From positions 310,001-374,000 of the forward strand of contig NZ_SLWS01000004.1 in the NCBI RefSeq assembly GCF_004345645.1: a stretch of DNA of 64,000 nucleotides, read 5' to 3'. How positions within the stretch are numbered: the first letter of the stretch is position 1; each line of letters starts with the position of its first letter. The translations under genes and the position numbers were made by a program. Positions 26,131 through 32,842 of the stretch are shown piece by piece. This DNA comes from Actinocrispum wychmicini (GTDB taxonomy: Bacteria > Actinomycetota > Actinomycetes > Mycobacteriales > Pseudonocardiaceae). The notes below the pieces were generated by a model. The model had not been told where the DNA came from, did not search any database, and saw only the letters and a list, made by a program, of their open reading frames with translations.

Positions 26131-26171
26131 AGAAGCGGAATTAGGTTCCTAGGCCGCTCATCCGCTTCTGT
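26129..26171. repeat. 11-bp inverted repeat at the 5' end of the transfer operon
   Basis: ACAGAAGCGGA (26129-26139) and TCCGCTTCTGT (26161-26171) are perfect inverted copies with a 21-bp spacer. They lie just upstream of, and touch, the start of the zinc-ribbon gene. They could be a binding site of the element's repressor or an RNA hairpin in the leader of the transfer operon. Confidence 0.75.
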
Positions 26172-26275
26172 GTCAACAAATTTCCGGTGAGGTAGGGCGC
26201 AACAGGCCGTGCAGCATCGCCACACGACCCACCGCGCGTTCTTGTGTCTACTATGGACTTACTGCGTGTTACTGA

Positions 26276-26527
26276 TCACTTAGGACACTTCAGCGCCTGC
26301 TCAATCTGGTCGACTTTCTCCTGCTCCAACCAGACACACGCCAACGCTTCCCACCGATGATCCCGGTCGGTCCGGGCCACGCTGGAGAACATCGCCGCAC
26401 GCTCCCGGAAGAAGTCGCGCTGTTGCTGCGCCGTCGCGTCCTTTGCTGGCGTCATCGGTGTCACCGAGTACGCCTGTTGCAAGGTGGTCACGCCCTCCCC
26501 AAAGCGCCGCGACCCCCGTACAGTCAT
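26276..26527 (-). CDS. AICE small helical protein (83 aa)
   Basis: The sequence is MTVRGSRRFGEGVTTLQQAY, then TAQQQRDFFRERAAMFSSVA and WEALACVWLEQEKVDQIEQA. AGGAGG lies 8 bases before ATG 26527. It is mainly helical and belongs, by eye, to the same module family as the proteins at 26633, 27093 and 28178: an aromatic residue inside an Arg/Glu-rich helix followed by an Ala-rich helix. It is the last gene before the transfer operon and separated from it by the inverted repeat. No known function. Confidence 0.72.
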   Translation of the reverse strand: MTVRGSRRFGEGVTTLQQAYSVTPMTPAKDATAQQQRDFFRERAAMFSSVARTDRDHRWEALACVWLEQEKVDQIEQALKCPK

Positions 26528-26632
26528 CTCTCACACCTCCTTGGTATTCCTAGGGTCGTGTCCAGGCATGACGGCGGGTTCCAGGCAGCCACCCGAGACA
26601 CCCGCCGCCCTGCCGGACATGCCGTTGCCTGA

Positions 26633-27100
26633 TCATGACGTCGCCCTGTCCTGCTCACGAATCGTCTGAGCATGGGTACGTTGACGGCGAGCAGCCACGA
26701 ACGCCTCTCGCGCCAGTACCGGGTACATCTTCCCGATGTCGATCAGGACATCGGCATTCGCCTCATGCCACTCCGCCCGCTCCTCAACAGGAACTGAGTC
26801 ATTCGGCCGGTTCTCGACCAACTGAACGATCCTGCGCGCGAACTCAGCCGCCCGATCCGTACCCGTCGCTGCCTCCTGCCCCTGCTCACCAATCCGTTCA
26901 GCCTGTTGCAGCTCACGGCGAGCAGCCACGTTCGCATCCCGCGCCAGCACCGGGTACAACCCGCCGAGCTCGAACAGGACCTTGGCGTTGCGCTCATGCC
27001 AACGCACCCGCTCAACAAGCGGCCCCCCGTTCGGCCGATTCGCCAGCACCTCAACCACCTTCCAAGCGACGTCGACCGCGCTGTACTCCTTCCTAGTCAC
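26633..27100 (-). CDS. AICE protein with two copies of a helical module (155 aa)
   Basis: GTG 27100 overlaps the stop of the preceding gene by 8 bases, which sets the start; a longer upstream frame is a shadow. The protein has two homologous halves. Copy 1 is ERVRWHERNAKVLFELGGLY, then PVLARDANVAARRELQQAER. Copy 2 is ERAEWHEANADVLIDIGKMY, then PVLAREAFVAARRQRTHAQT. Each copy is preceded by a NRPN motif (LANRPNGG, VENRPNDS). The tandem duplication is obvious at residue level. No catalytic motif or membrane segment. The role in the AICE is unknown. Confidence 0.78.
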   Translation of the reverse strand: MTRKEYSAVDVAWKVVEVLANRPNGGPLVERVRWHERNAKVLFELGGLYPVLARDANVAARRELQQAERIGEQGQEAATGTDRAAEFARRIVQLVENRPNDSVPVEERAEWHEANADVLIDIGKMYPVLAREAFVAARRQRTHAQTIREQDRATS

Positions 27101-27332
27101 GGTCGCCCTCCAGCAATTCACGGGCACACTCCCGTGCCGCCTCAGCCGCACGCCGCGCCGACGCCGTATGCGACGAATCAACCCGAGCGATCTCATCCAG
27201 GATGTTGGCCTGCCGCAGATACCAGGCCGCCCACTGCACCCTGGTCGCCGACTCGGTAGGCCGCGCCGACCGCAGGTCAGCCAACGCCGCCGCCAACACA
27301 CTCGGGGAATCACCCGGCCCCTGCATGTCCAT
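27093..27332 (-). CDS. AICE small helical protein (79 aa)
   Basis: ATG 27332 overlaps the TGA of the preceding gene (TGATG), the natural start; a GTG one codon earlier is also in frame. The sequence includes VLAAALADLRSARPTESATR, VQWAAWYLRQANILDEIARV and TASARRAAEAARECARELLE, again a Trp-containing helix followed by an Ala/Arg-rich helix as in the neighbouring 155-residue protein. It overlaps the next gene by 8 bases, so the block from 28119 to 26633 is probably one transcript with coupled translation. Function unknown. Confidence 0.72.
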   Translation of the reverse strand: MDMQGPGDSPSVLAAALADLRSARPTESATRVQWAAWYLRQANILDEIARVDSSHTASARRAAEAARECARELLEGDRD

Positions 27333-27646
27333 CACTGATACCCGCCGCCCGAATCGCCGAGTGGATCACGCGCGACGAAACAACGTCCACTGCGGTCACC
27401 CGCCTCAGCAGGCGCGGGCATCCCGTCCGGGTCCAGCCGTTCCGCCAGCACCATGGCCGCATCCGCCAGGTCCAACAGGAACGCCGCGAACATCGCGCGG
27501 TCACCCTTCCCAGCCGGTGACGCGATCAACACTTCGCCCGGGTCCAGCGACAGTGACAGGCCCGGCGGATCGTTCTTACTCCCCACCAATACCTCCACTG
27601 TCGCTTCCGGCCCCACCGCCCACAACGCCTGACCTAGCCCAGACAT
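27332..27646 (-). CDS. AICE hypothetical protein (104 aa)
   Basis: MSGLGQALWAVGPEATVEVL starts at ATG 27646, overlapping the TGA of the upstream gene. The protein alternates short beta strands (GLSLSLDPGEVLIASPAGKG) with a helix rich in Ala and Leu (AMFAAFLLDLADAAMVLAER), a layout of a small alpha/beta domain. No Cys pairs, no known motif. The tight coupling on both sides shows it belongs to the element's operon. Function unknown. Confidence 0.7.
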   Translation of the reverse strand: MSGLGQALWAVGPEATVEVLVGSKNDPPGLSLSLDPGEVLIASPAGKGDRAMFAAFLLDLADAAMVLAERLDPDGMPAPAEAGDRSGRCFVARDPLGDSGGGYQ

Positions 27647-28119
27647 CACGCCGCCGACTTCGACGCATCACCGGCCGATGCCGCCTTGCCACCACCCGAG
27701 GCACGCGAGCCCGCACCCGCACCGGCCGCCTTGAACCCGGTCGCCCGGAACGCGTACGACTGGTACTTGAACTCACCGTTACCCGCCAGCCGAGGCTCAG
27801 CCGTCACACCCTCCAACTCAATCGGCCGCATCCCCGGCAACACCTCACTCGTAGTCGGGACCGGCTGAACGTCACCGACCAACGTGATCGTGAACGACGC
27901 CCGCTTCGCGTTGCCCTCATCCGGGTCCGTCACGTTGATCTTCCACTGCCGCTTGCCCGTCAGCTCATCACTCTTCTGCCGCACCGGCCGACCCGACGCC
28001 CTGTCCTCCCGAGACTGGTACTCGTTGTCCGGCAACACCTCACCGACCAACACCAGACCCTTCGGGAACGCCTCATCAAACGACACCGGAAACCGGTGTC
28101 CCTTTGGGATAGCCATCAT
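27646..28119 (-). CDS. AICE conserved protein (157 aa), operon head
   Basis: MAIPKGHRFPVSFDEAFPKG and LVLVGEVLPDNEYQSREDRA lead into a beta-rich centre (RQWKINVTDPDEGNAKRASF, TITLVGDVQPVPTT) and an Ala/Gly tail. The beta-rich segments with QSYAFRATGFK resemble a small OB-like or PH-like fold, so a nucleic-acid-binding role is possible, but no diagnostic motif is present. AAGGAC precedes ATG 28119; ATG 28116 is one codon later. It is the first gene of the coupled run 28119-26633 and is conserved in position in AICEs I know of. Function unverified. Confidence 0.75.
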   Translation of the reverse strand: MMAIPKGHRFPVSFDEAFPKGLVLVGEVLPDNEYQSREDRASGRPVRQKSDELTGKRQWKINVTDPDEGNAKRASFTITLVGDVQPVPTTSEVLPGMRPIELEGVTAEPRLAGNGEFKYQSYAFRATGFKAAGAGAGSRASGGGKAASAGDASKSAA

Positions 28120-28177
28120 TAGTCCTTAGATAGTTGCTGCTTAGTTGCCTTTGCTTGCGCTTCAGGACACGTACATG

Positions 28178-28411
28178 TCAACCCACGGCCCGCGCTCGAA
28201 GCGCCTGGGCCAACTCTCGGGAATCCGACGCGATCTTCAACGCCTCTTCTTGATCCTCTAGCCCGAGCTTCGTGGCGACCGATTCAAAGAACTCGGCCTT
28301 CTTCTCGAACCAGTCCGCCCGTTCGTCCCGTGTGGCGTGCTGGTCAGGGAGCTCCCTGGTCAGCTCAGCCAGCCTTAACGCCTGCTCCGCCCTCATGCCG
28401 TGGCTGATCAT
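28178..28411 (-). CDS. AICE small helical protein (77 aa)
   Basis: MISHGMRAEQALRLAELTRE, QHATRDERADWFEKKAEFFE and EEALKIASDSRELAQALRAR. The segment ERADWFEKKAEFFESVA matches the module in the 26276 and 26633 proteins (ERAEWHEANADVL). It is separated by 58 bp from the 28119 gene and is divergent from the GntR-type repressor, so its promoter overlaps the three repressor operators. Function unknown; it is probably the first gene under direct control of the repressor. Confidence 0.72.
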   Translation of the reverse strand: MISHGMRAEQALRLAELTRELPDQHATRDERADWFEKKAEFFESVATKLGLEDQEEALKIASDSRELAQALRARAVG

Positions 28412-28534
28412 CGATGGCGTCCACCTCCGTCCGTGTCGTCACGCTGAAATCGATCTTGTGTCCGCGTCCTGTAGGAACGGCCGTCGTCTGCGTCTCCTCC
28501 GTCCGCCGCCTGTCCGACGACCCGCAGGCGGTCA

Positions 28535-28608
28535 CTTGGCATGCCAAGAGTTGGTATGCCAAGATAACCACAAGACAGGGGACTGGCGCAAGCACTTGGC
28601 ATGCCAAG
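28535..28608. promoter_or_regulatory. Three GntR/KorSA-type operators
   Basis: CTTGGCATGCCAAG is present as perfect palindromes at 28535-28548 and 28595-28608; a one-mismatch copy TTGGTATGCCAAG lies at 28551-28563. All are in the divergent gap between the small gene at 28411 (minus) and the GntR gene at 28630 (plus). The third copy ends 22 bp before the repressor start. Autorepression and control of the leftward operon are inferred. Confidence 0.8.
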
Positions 28609-28629
28609 TTTGCTCAGAAGGGCGGCGAC

Positions 28630-29418
28630 GTGAACAACAGTGACACTGAGTACATGTATGAGCGGATCGCGAAAGCTCTGCGTGACCAGATACTGACGCG
28701 CGAGCTGGCCCCCGGCGGAAAGCTACCCACACAGGACGAGCTATGCGAGGCGTTCGGCGTGTCGCGACAGGTCGCCCGTCAGGCTCTCGATCTTCTCGGA
28801 ACCGAAGGGCTGATCGATCGGCAACAAGGCGGCCGAGCAACAGTTCGCCTCTACGACCCCCTTGTTCGTAGGGCATCGTTGCACTACAAGTCGTTGCCAG
28901 GTGCCCCGTTCGCCGAGGAGGCCCTGGCGACTGATCGCACCCCGCGCTATACCTACGAGACCACGGAAGCGAGGGCAGATCTGGAGACCGCAACGCGCTT
29001 GAAGATCGCGGTCGGAGATCCCGTCATACAAACGGACTACATGTCTTACGCGAACGACGAACCTCTCATGATCGTGACGTCGTTCGAACCGCTAGCGATC
29101 ACCCGGGGAACAGTGATTGAGCGTCCCGAGGAAGGCACCTTCATGGGGGACGGCATCATTGATCGGTTCACAGCAATCGCCCTGCGTCCGACCCGGGTTG
29201 TTGAGCGGCTGCACTCCCGAATGCCGCGCCCGTCGGAAGTGAAGCAACTACAGCTCAAGCCGGGGACGCCAGTCCTTGTGATCGTTCGCACCGTGTATTC
29301 CGACGACACGCCCGTGGAAACCGGGACGCTGCTATTGGCGTCCAATCAATACAAGCTTGAGTACACGATTCCCGTCGCTCCCCTGACGCCTGGAATTCCA
29401 TCGTCCGGCGAACAATGA
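28630..29418 (+). CDS. AICE GntR-family repressor with UTRA domain (KorSA-like)
   Basis: A 262-residue regulator: N-terminal winged helix (YERIAKALRDQILTRELAPG, KLPTQDELCEAFGVSRQVAR, about residues 10-60), then a UTRA effector domain (TRLKIAVGDPVIQTDYMSYA, RTVYSDDTPVETGTLLLASN). This is the KorSA/HutC architecture that represses pra/tra functions in pSAM2-like elements. GTG 28630 is chosen because GAAGGGCGG precedes it and the HTH then starts at residue 10. Three CTTGGCATGCCAAG sites lie just upstream. It is the only plus-strand gene of the central AICE and most likely keeps replication and transfer genes off in the integrated state. Confidence 0.9.
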   Translation: MNNSDTEYMYERIAKALRDQILTRELAPGGKLPTQDELCEAFGVSRQVARQALDLLGTEGLIDRQQGGRATVRLYDPLVRRASLHYKSLPGAPFAEEALATDRTPRYTYETTEARADLETATRLKIAVGDPVIQTDYMSYANDEPLMIVTSFEPLAITRGTVIERPEEGTFMGDGIIDRFTAIALRPTRVVERLHSRMPRPSEVKQLQLKPGTPVLVIVRTVYSDDTPVETGTLLLASNQYKLEYTIPVAPLTPGIPSSGEQ

Positions 29419-29473
29419 ACAAGAACGTGCCACCGGCCAAGGGGCTACCGGTGGCACGCACTCACCCAGGCGA

Positions 29474-29860
29474 TCAACAGTCGATCAGCTCTGGTTTCTG
29501 GTTCAAGATCTGCGCTTCCAAGGTGATGAACTCCGCGTACTCCGCAGTCGCGTCGGGCCGGAACGCAGCGACCTTGCAGCAGTTCTGGAAGGCGAGCTGA
29601 ACCCCGAAGTGACGTTCCATCGCACCGCGAATTGAAGTACTCGCGAGCATCCGGAACAGTTGCCCGTAGCCGGCCTGGTCCGGCGGCGCGATCTCGTTGT
29701 ACGTTGCCCTGGCGCCTGTACCGTGCAGTTCGTCCACCAGCCGAGTTACAACGGACCAGGCGTACGGCAGCGAGTCACGCACACAGTCAACGAACGCCTG
29801 TTCGTCCACCTTGCCCTTCTCGGCCTGTTCGATCAACTCTGGGGGAACGGTCAGTGACAT
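29474..29860 (-). CDS. Conserved actinobacterial protein on the AICE (128 aa)
   Basis: ATG 29860 with GAAGGACG upstream is preferred over 29890, because MSLTVPPELIEQAEKGKVDE is the conserved beginning. The body is DCVRDSLPYAWSVVTRLVDE, PPDQAGYGQLFRMLASTSIR, GAMERHFGVQLAFQNCCKVA and the tail EYAEFITLEAQILNQKPELI. I recognise this as a short conserved actinomycete family, often chromosomal and of unknown function. It is convergent with the GntR gene and transcribed away from the right end. On the element it may be cargo; no toxin, antitoxin or DNA-binding motif is evident. Confidence 0.72.
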   Translation of the reverse strand: MSLTVPPELIEQAEKGKVDEQAFVDCVRDSLPYAWSVVTRLVDELHGTGARATYNEIAPPDQAGYGQLFRMLASTSIRGAMERHFGVQLAFQNCCKVAAFRPDATAEYAEFITLEAQILNQKPELIDC

Positions 29861-30721
29861 GTGCGTCCTTCCGTCGAAGCGTCGACGCATCCGACGTTAG
29901 GCACGAGACGCCATGAAGCACCATGCTCCGAACGGGTTCCATTTCGATGTACGTCGACTTACGAATATGCGCATCCGTTGATAATGGTGGCAGCTCGGAA
30001 TCCGTCCTGCGTCGCACCACGGTCGAGTCGTCGTGCCGCGCATCAGCCGACACCTGACATGTAGGTACTTGTTGTGTTGCCGAATTTGGCTCTATGGGAT
30101 CAAGGCGCGCCGCCGCCGGCGGCGCGCATCACGCTCGCGGCTCAGGCCAGCGGCATCGCGACACGACCGGGCTCCCGCTCCGCTCCACCCGGTCGGCCGC
30201 CCGCCGAGCCCCAAGCCGCACGCGTGAGTCCCAGCAGCCAACGACGGCGCGCAGGCCCGCACACCCACCCGACAACAACCCGGACATGCCTCAGCCCGCC
30301 AGGTCCAACCACACGGAACCGACGGGCTGACAACCCACGACCGCAGCGACCCTCACACGAACTGAACCAGCCGCGGAATCCACTCCATCCGCCCAGCAAC
30401 AACCCAACGACTTTCATGGGCGTACTTCCAGCATGGTCACCCTGCGCCGCTCCCGCCGGCTCACCCTCCAGCCCCCTACCGATCGGGGCACAGCAACAAC
30501 GACCGCAACGCGAGGTCACCAAAGGTCCCTCTCCTTTGATCATTTAACACCGGCCCGCCGCCATCAAGGGCGCCTACGGCGTGGCTGCGCCATGGACGCA
30601 AGCGCCCACCCTTGACACCGACGACCCGGTGCTAACGCGCGGCAAGGGCGAGGGGTGAGGGGGCGGGCAGGGACCGCCCGAATCACCTTCACACCGCCCG
30701 TCACGCCAGGAGGCCGCCACC
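29861..30721. other. 860-bp AICE region without clear genes; GC-rich hairpin at 30105-30127
   Basis: Open frames are present on both strands but lack ribosome sites and family patterns. GCGCGCCGCC-GCC-GGCGGCGCGC (30105-30127) is a perfect 10-bp inverted repeat with a 3-base loop. The segment from about 30540 is rich in short inverted repeats (CAAGGGCGCC with GCGCCCACCCTTG). Non-coding sequence of this size in an AICE could hold the transfer locus (clt) or the double-strand origin; this is inference. Confidence 0.5.
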
Positions 30722-31291
30722 ATGACCGGACAGCTCGCATTGTTCCCCGCCTTCCAGCTCACCCTCTGGACCCGATACGCGCTGAACCAGACCTACGGCC
30801 CCGACCGTCCACAAGGGACCAAGGCAGCCAAGGCCAGGCCGTCTACAGGCCGTCCGACGTCCAGCCACGTCCCGCCGCAACCGGACGCAACGAGCACAAA
30901 CCAGCAGGTCAAAGCGGGTACACTGGGTAACACACTCAGGCCGGGAAAAGCCAGCCGAAAGAAGTACGACTTCCTCATCTACACGACGAGCGCAGGGCTG
31001 GTGTTCGCTCAGCTCTTCTTCCAGCCCGCGGGCAAGGAGATCGCATTGCTGCTCTCGTTCGCCGCGGTCGGCATCTCCTTCCTCGTCCGCCCACTCGGCG
31101 CATTCCTCGCCGGGCACTTCGGTGATGTCATCGGACGGGCGGGTGATGCTGGTCGTCACGCTCGTCCTGACGGGTACTGCGACGACCCTCATCGGCGCGC
31201 TCCCCACCTACTCGCAGGGCGGCATCACGACGCCGATCCTGTTGCTCGCAGGGTCTCTCGGCCGGTGGCGAGCGGGGCGGGGCGGTTCTGA
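30722..31291 (+). CDS. AICE right-end ORF running in frame through attR into the MFS remnant
   Basis: ATG 30722 has a strong CAGGAGG 8 bases upstream. The first 80 residues (MTGQLALFPAFQLTLWTRYA, then Thr/Lys/Pro-rich and unstructured) are element-encoded. At KASRKK-YD the frame crosses the GTACGAC core and continues in frame as the MFS sequence FLIYTTSAGLVF to about 31135. It then leaves the MFS frame because of a one-base shift. In the excised circle the ORF would instead read into NFTRTALTSRYG at the left end. Short MTGQLALF-type proteins near AICE ends exist, but the biological product here is uncertain. Confidence 0.45.
   Translation: MTGQLALFPAFQLTLWTRYALNQTYGPDRPQGTKAAKARPSTGRPTSSHVPPQPDATSTNQQVKAGTLGNTLRPGKASRKKYDFLIYTTSAGLVFAQLFFQPAGKEIALLLSFAAVGISFLVRPLGAFLAGHFGDVIGRAGDAGRHARPDGYCDDPHRRAPHLLAGRHHDADPVARRVSRPVASGAGRF
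30964..30970. other. Right attachment core (attR) GTACGAC
   Basis: Identical to 20693-20699. It is followed by TTCCTCATCTACACG, the MFS continuation FLIYT. The distance between the two cores gives an element of 10,271 bp. Confidence 0.7.
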
Positions 31292-31480
31292 TGGCCGTTG
31301 AGCACGCCCCCGCGGGCCGCCGCGGTCGCGCGGGTACCTGGCCCCAGTTCGGTGTCCCGCACGGATTCCTTCTCGCGTCGGGGATGACCGCGCTCATGAC
31401 CGGTGTCATCTCCCCCGGCGAGGCGTATCTGCGGTGGGGCTGGCGCGTGCCGTTCCTGGTGAGCCTTCCGATCGTGCCCC
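30971..31480 (+). pseudogene. MFS (MHS-type) transporter gene, 3' fragment right of the AICE
   Basis: FLIYTTSAGLVFAQLFFQPA, LLLSFAAVGISFLVRPLGAF and LAGHFGDVIG continue the transporter helices. A +1 shift near 31141 moves the frame to RVMLVVTLVLTGTATTLIGA. A later shift near 31250 leads to GGAVLMAVEHAPAGRRGRAG, FGVPHGFLLASGMTALMTGV and WGWRVPFLVSLPIV, where it stops matching at about 31478. Helices 7-12 are missing. Besides the AICE insertion the gene therefore has at least two frameshifts and a C-terminal deletion, so excision would not restore a working transporter. Confidence 0.75.
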
Positions 31481-31621
31481 GGTTCAAGCGCCGCCGCCGC
31501 CGTCTCCGCGTACCTCCTCGACGAGCGGCTCCACGGTGTTCGCGCCGAAGGAAACCGTCGGCGAACTCGCGGGCGCCCGGTAAGAGATGCACGCGTTGCG
31601 CAAGTCAGTCAAGGAGAAGCA

Positions 31622-32842
31622 ATGGTAAGTCATGACACTCGAATCGCGATCATTGGCGGAGGGATGGGCGGGCTGACTGCTGCGATCGCGCTGCGGAGGA
31701 TCGCCGGAGTCCAGGTCACCGTGTTCGAACAGGCCAGCAAGCTGGGTGAAGTGGGCGCAGGTGTCACGGTCGCGCCGAACGCCGCGCGCGTTCTCGACAG
31801 GCTCGGCGTGCTCGATCGGATCAAGCGCGTCGGAGCAGTCCCCGACGGGCACGGCGTCTATCAGAACGCCATGGGCGGCCTGGTGACCGATGCGGCATGG
31901 GAGGACTCGGCCAAGCAGTACCAGAACATCGGGATGTACCGCCCGGACCTGATCGACGCCCTGGCGCAGGAGATCGATCCGGAGACAATCCGTCCCGGCC
32001 ACCGGCTGGCTTCGGTGGAGACCCTGGACCCGGGCGTTCGCGTCGAGTTCGAGAACGGCGCGAACGACGTGTTCGATGCCGTGATCGGAGCGGACGGCAT
32101 CCATTCGGTGGTGCGGAGAGCCGTCGGCCAGTTCCCTGACCCGGTCTACTCCGGGTACATCTTCTATCGCGGAGTGGTCGACGCATCCCGCCTGCCTGAC
32201 GATTGGCGCATGATCAGCCAGGTGTGGATGGGCAACCGAAGGCACTTCATGTGCTATCCGCTGCAGCAGCGGAAGCTGTTCAACTTCGTCGCCGGTATCC
32301 CGAGCGACAGGCCGCGGGGCGGTGTCTGGTCCGGCCCGGCAGAAGTCAGCGAACTCGCCGCCGAGTTCGCGGGCGCGGACTGGGACCCGAAACTCCAGAA
32401 GTTCATCGGGCTCATCGAGCACACATTCTGGTGGGGCCTCTTTGATCACGAACCCCTCACCAACTGGTCCCGAGGGCCGATCACACTGCTCGGCGACGCG
32501 GCGCACACGATGCTGCCGCACCAGGGTCAGGGTGTGAACCAGGCGATCGAGGACAGCATGGCGCTCGCCACGTTCCTCGCAGCAGCCGACAGTATCGCCG
32601 ACATTCCCGAGGCGTTCAGGCGCTACACCTCAGTCCGCATGCAACGCACGGCGATCCTGCAGAACGGCTCTCGCAGGGCCGGAGCCATGTACGACGCACA
32701 GTACGAATTCGCGGACCTCAAGAAGCGTGACGCCGATATCCGAGTCGGGCGCGACTTCCGGCGACGCGTGGTGTTCGACTACGACGCACAGAAGGTGGCC
32801 GAACAGGCACTCAATCGATTCCGGGGGGTTCAGGGCGCATGA
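31622..32842 (+). CDS. FAD-dependent aromatic monooxygenase (salicylate / 6-hydroxynicotinate hydroxylase-like)
   Basis: A 406-residue flavin monooxygenase. GGG Rossmann motif IAIIGGGMGGLTAAIALRRI (residues 8-27), EQASKLGEVGAGVTVAPNAA, the DG motif AVIGADGIHSVVRRAV and the second FAD motif ITLLGDAAHTMLPHQGQGVN (about 294). The last helix has ALATFLAAADSI. This pattern is typical of NAD(P)H-dependent hydroxylases of the salicylate and 6-hydroxynicotinate type. AAGGAGAAGC precedes ATG 31622. It overlaps the following oxidoreductase gene by 4 bases (ATGA), so the two form an operon and probably one catabolic step pair. The substrate is not known. Confidence 0.9.
   Translation: MVSHDTRIAIIGGGMGGLTAAIALRRIAGVQVTVFEQASKLGEVGAGVTVAPNAARVLDRLGVLDRIKRVGAVPDGHGVYQNAMGGLVTDAAWEDSAKQYQNIGMYRPDLIDALAQEIDPETIRPGHRLASVETLDPGVRVEFENGANDVFDAVIGADGIHSVVRRAVGQFPDPVYSGYIFYRGVVDASRLPDDWRMISQVWMGNRRHFMCYPLQQRKLFNFVAGIPSDRPRGGVWSGPAEVSELAAEFAGADWDPKLQKFIGLIEHTFWWGLFDHEPLTNWSRGPITLLGDAAHTMLPHQGQGVNQAIEDSMALATFLAAADSIADIPEAFRRYTSVRMQRTAILQNGSRRAGAMYDAQYEFADLKKRDADIRVGRDFRRRVVFDYDAQKVAEQALNRFRGVQGA

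Larger units (their letters stand above)
20693..30970. mobile_element. Actinomycete integrative and conjugative element (AICE), about 10.27 kb
   Basis: The unit from the left GTACGAC (20693-20699) to the right GTACGAC (30964-30970) contains the AICE set. It has a tyrosine integrase at one end, an Xis-type HTH, an HUH replication initiator, an FtsK/TraB-type translocase, a GntR/KorSA-type repressor and many small overlapping genes. All from 20.8 to 28.4 kb are on the minus strand with translational coupling. It splits an MFS gene; excision at the 7-bp core would restore ATC GAG TGG TAC GAC TTC CTC ATC in frame. AICEs usually use tRNA genes, so a protein-gene target is notable. All expected modules look intact, so mobility is plausible but unproven. 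Confidence 0.85.

Noticed and set aside
30142..30543. 133-codon minus-strand frame in the AICE right part
   Set aside because: Gly/Arg-rich, no conserved pattern, overlaps a region rich in inverted repeats; more likely non-coding.
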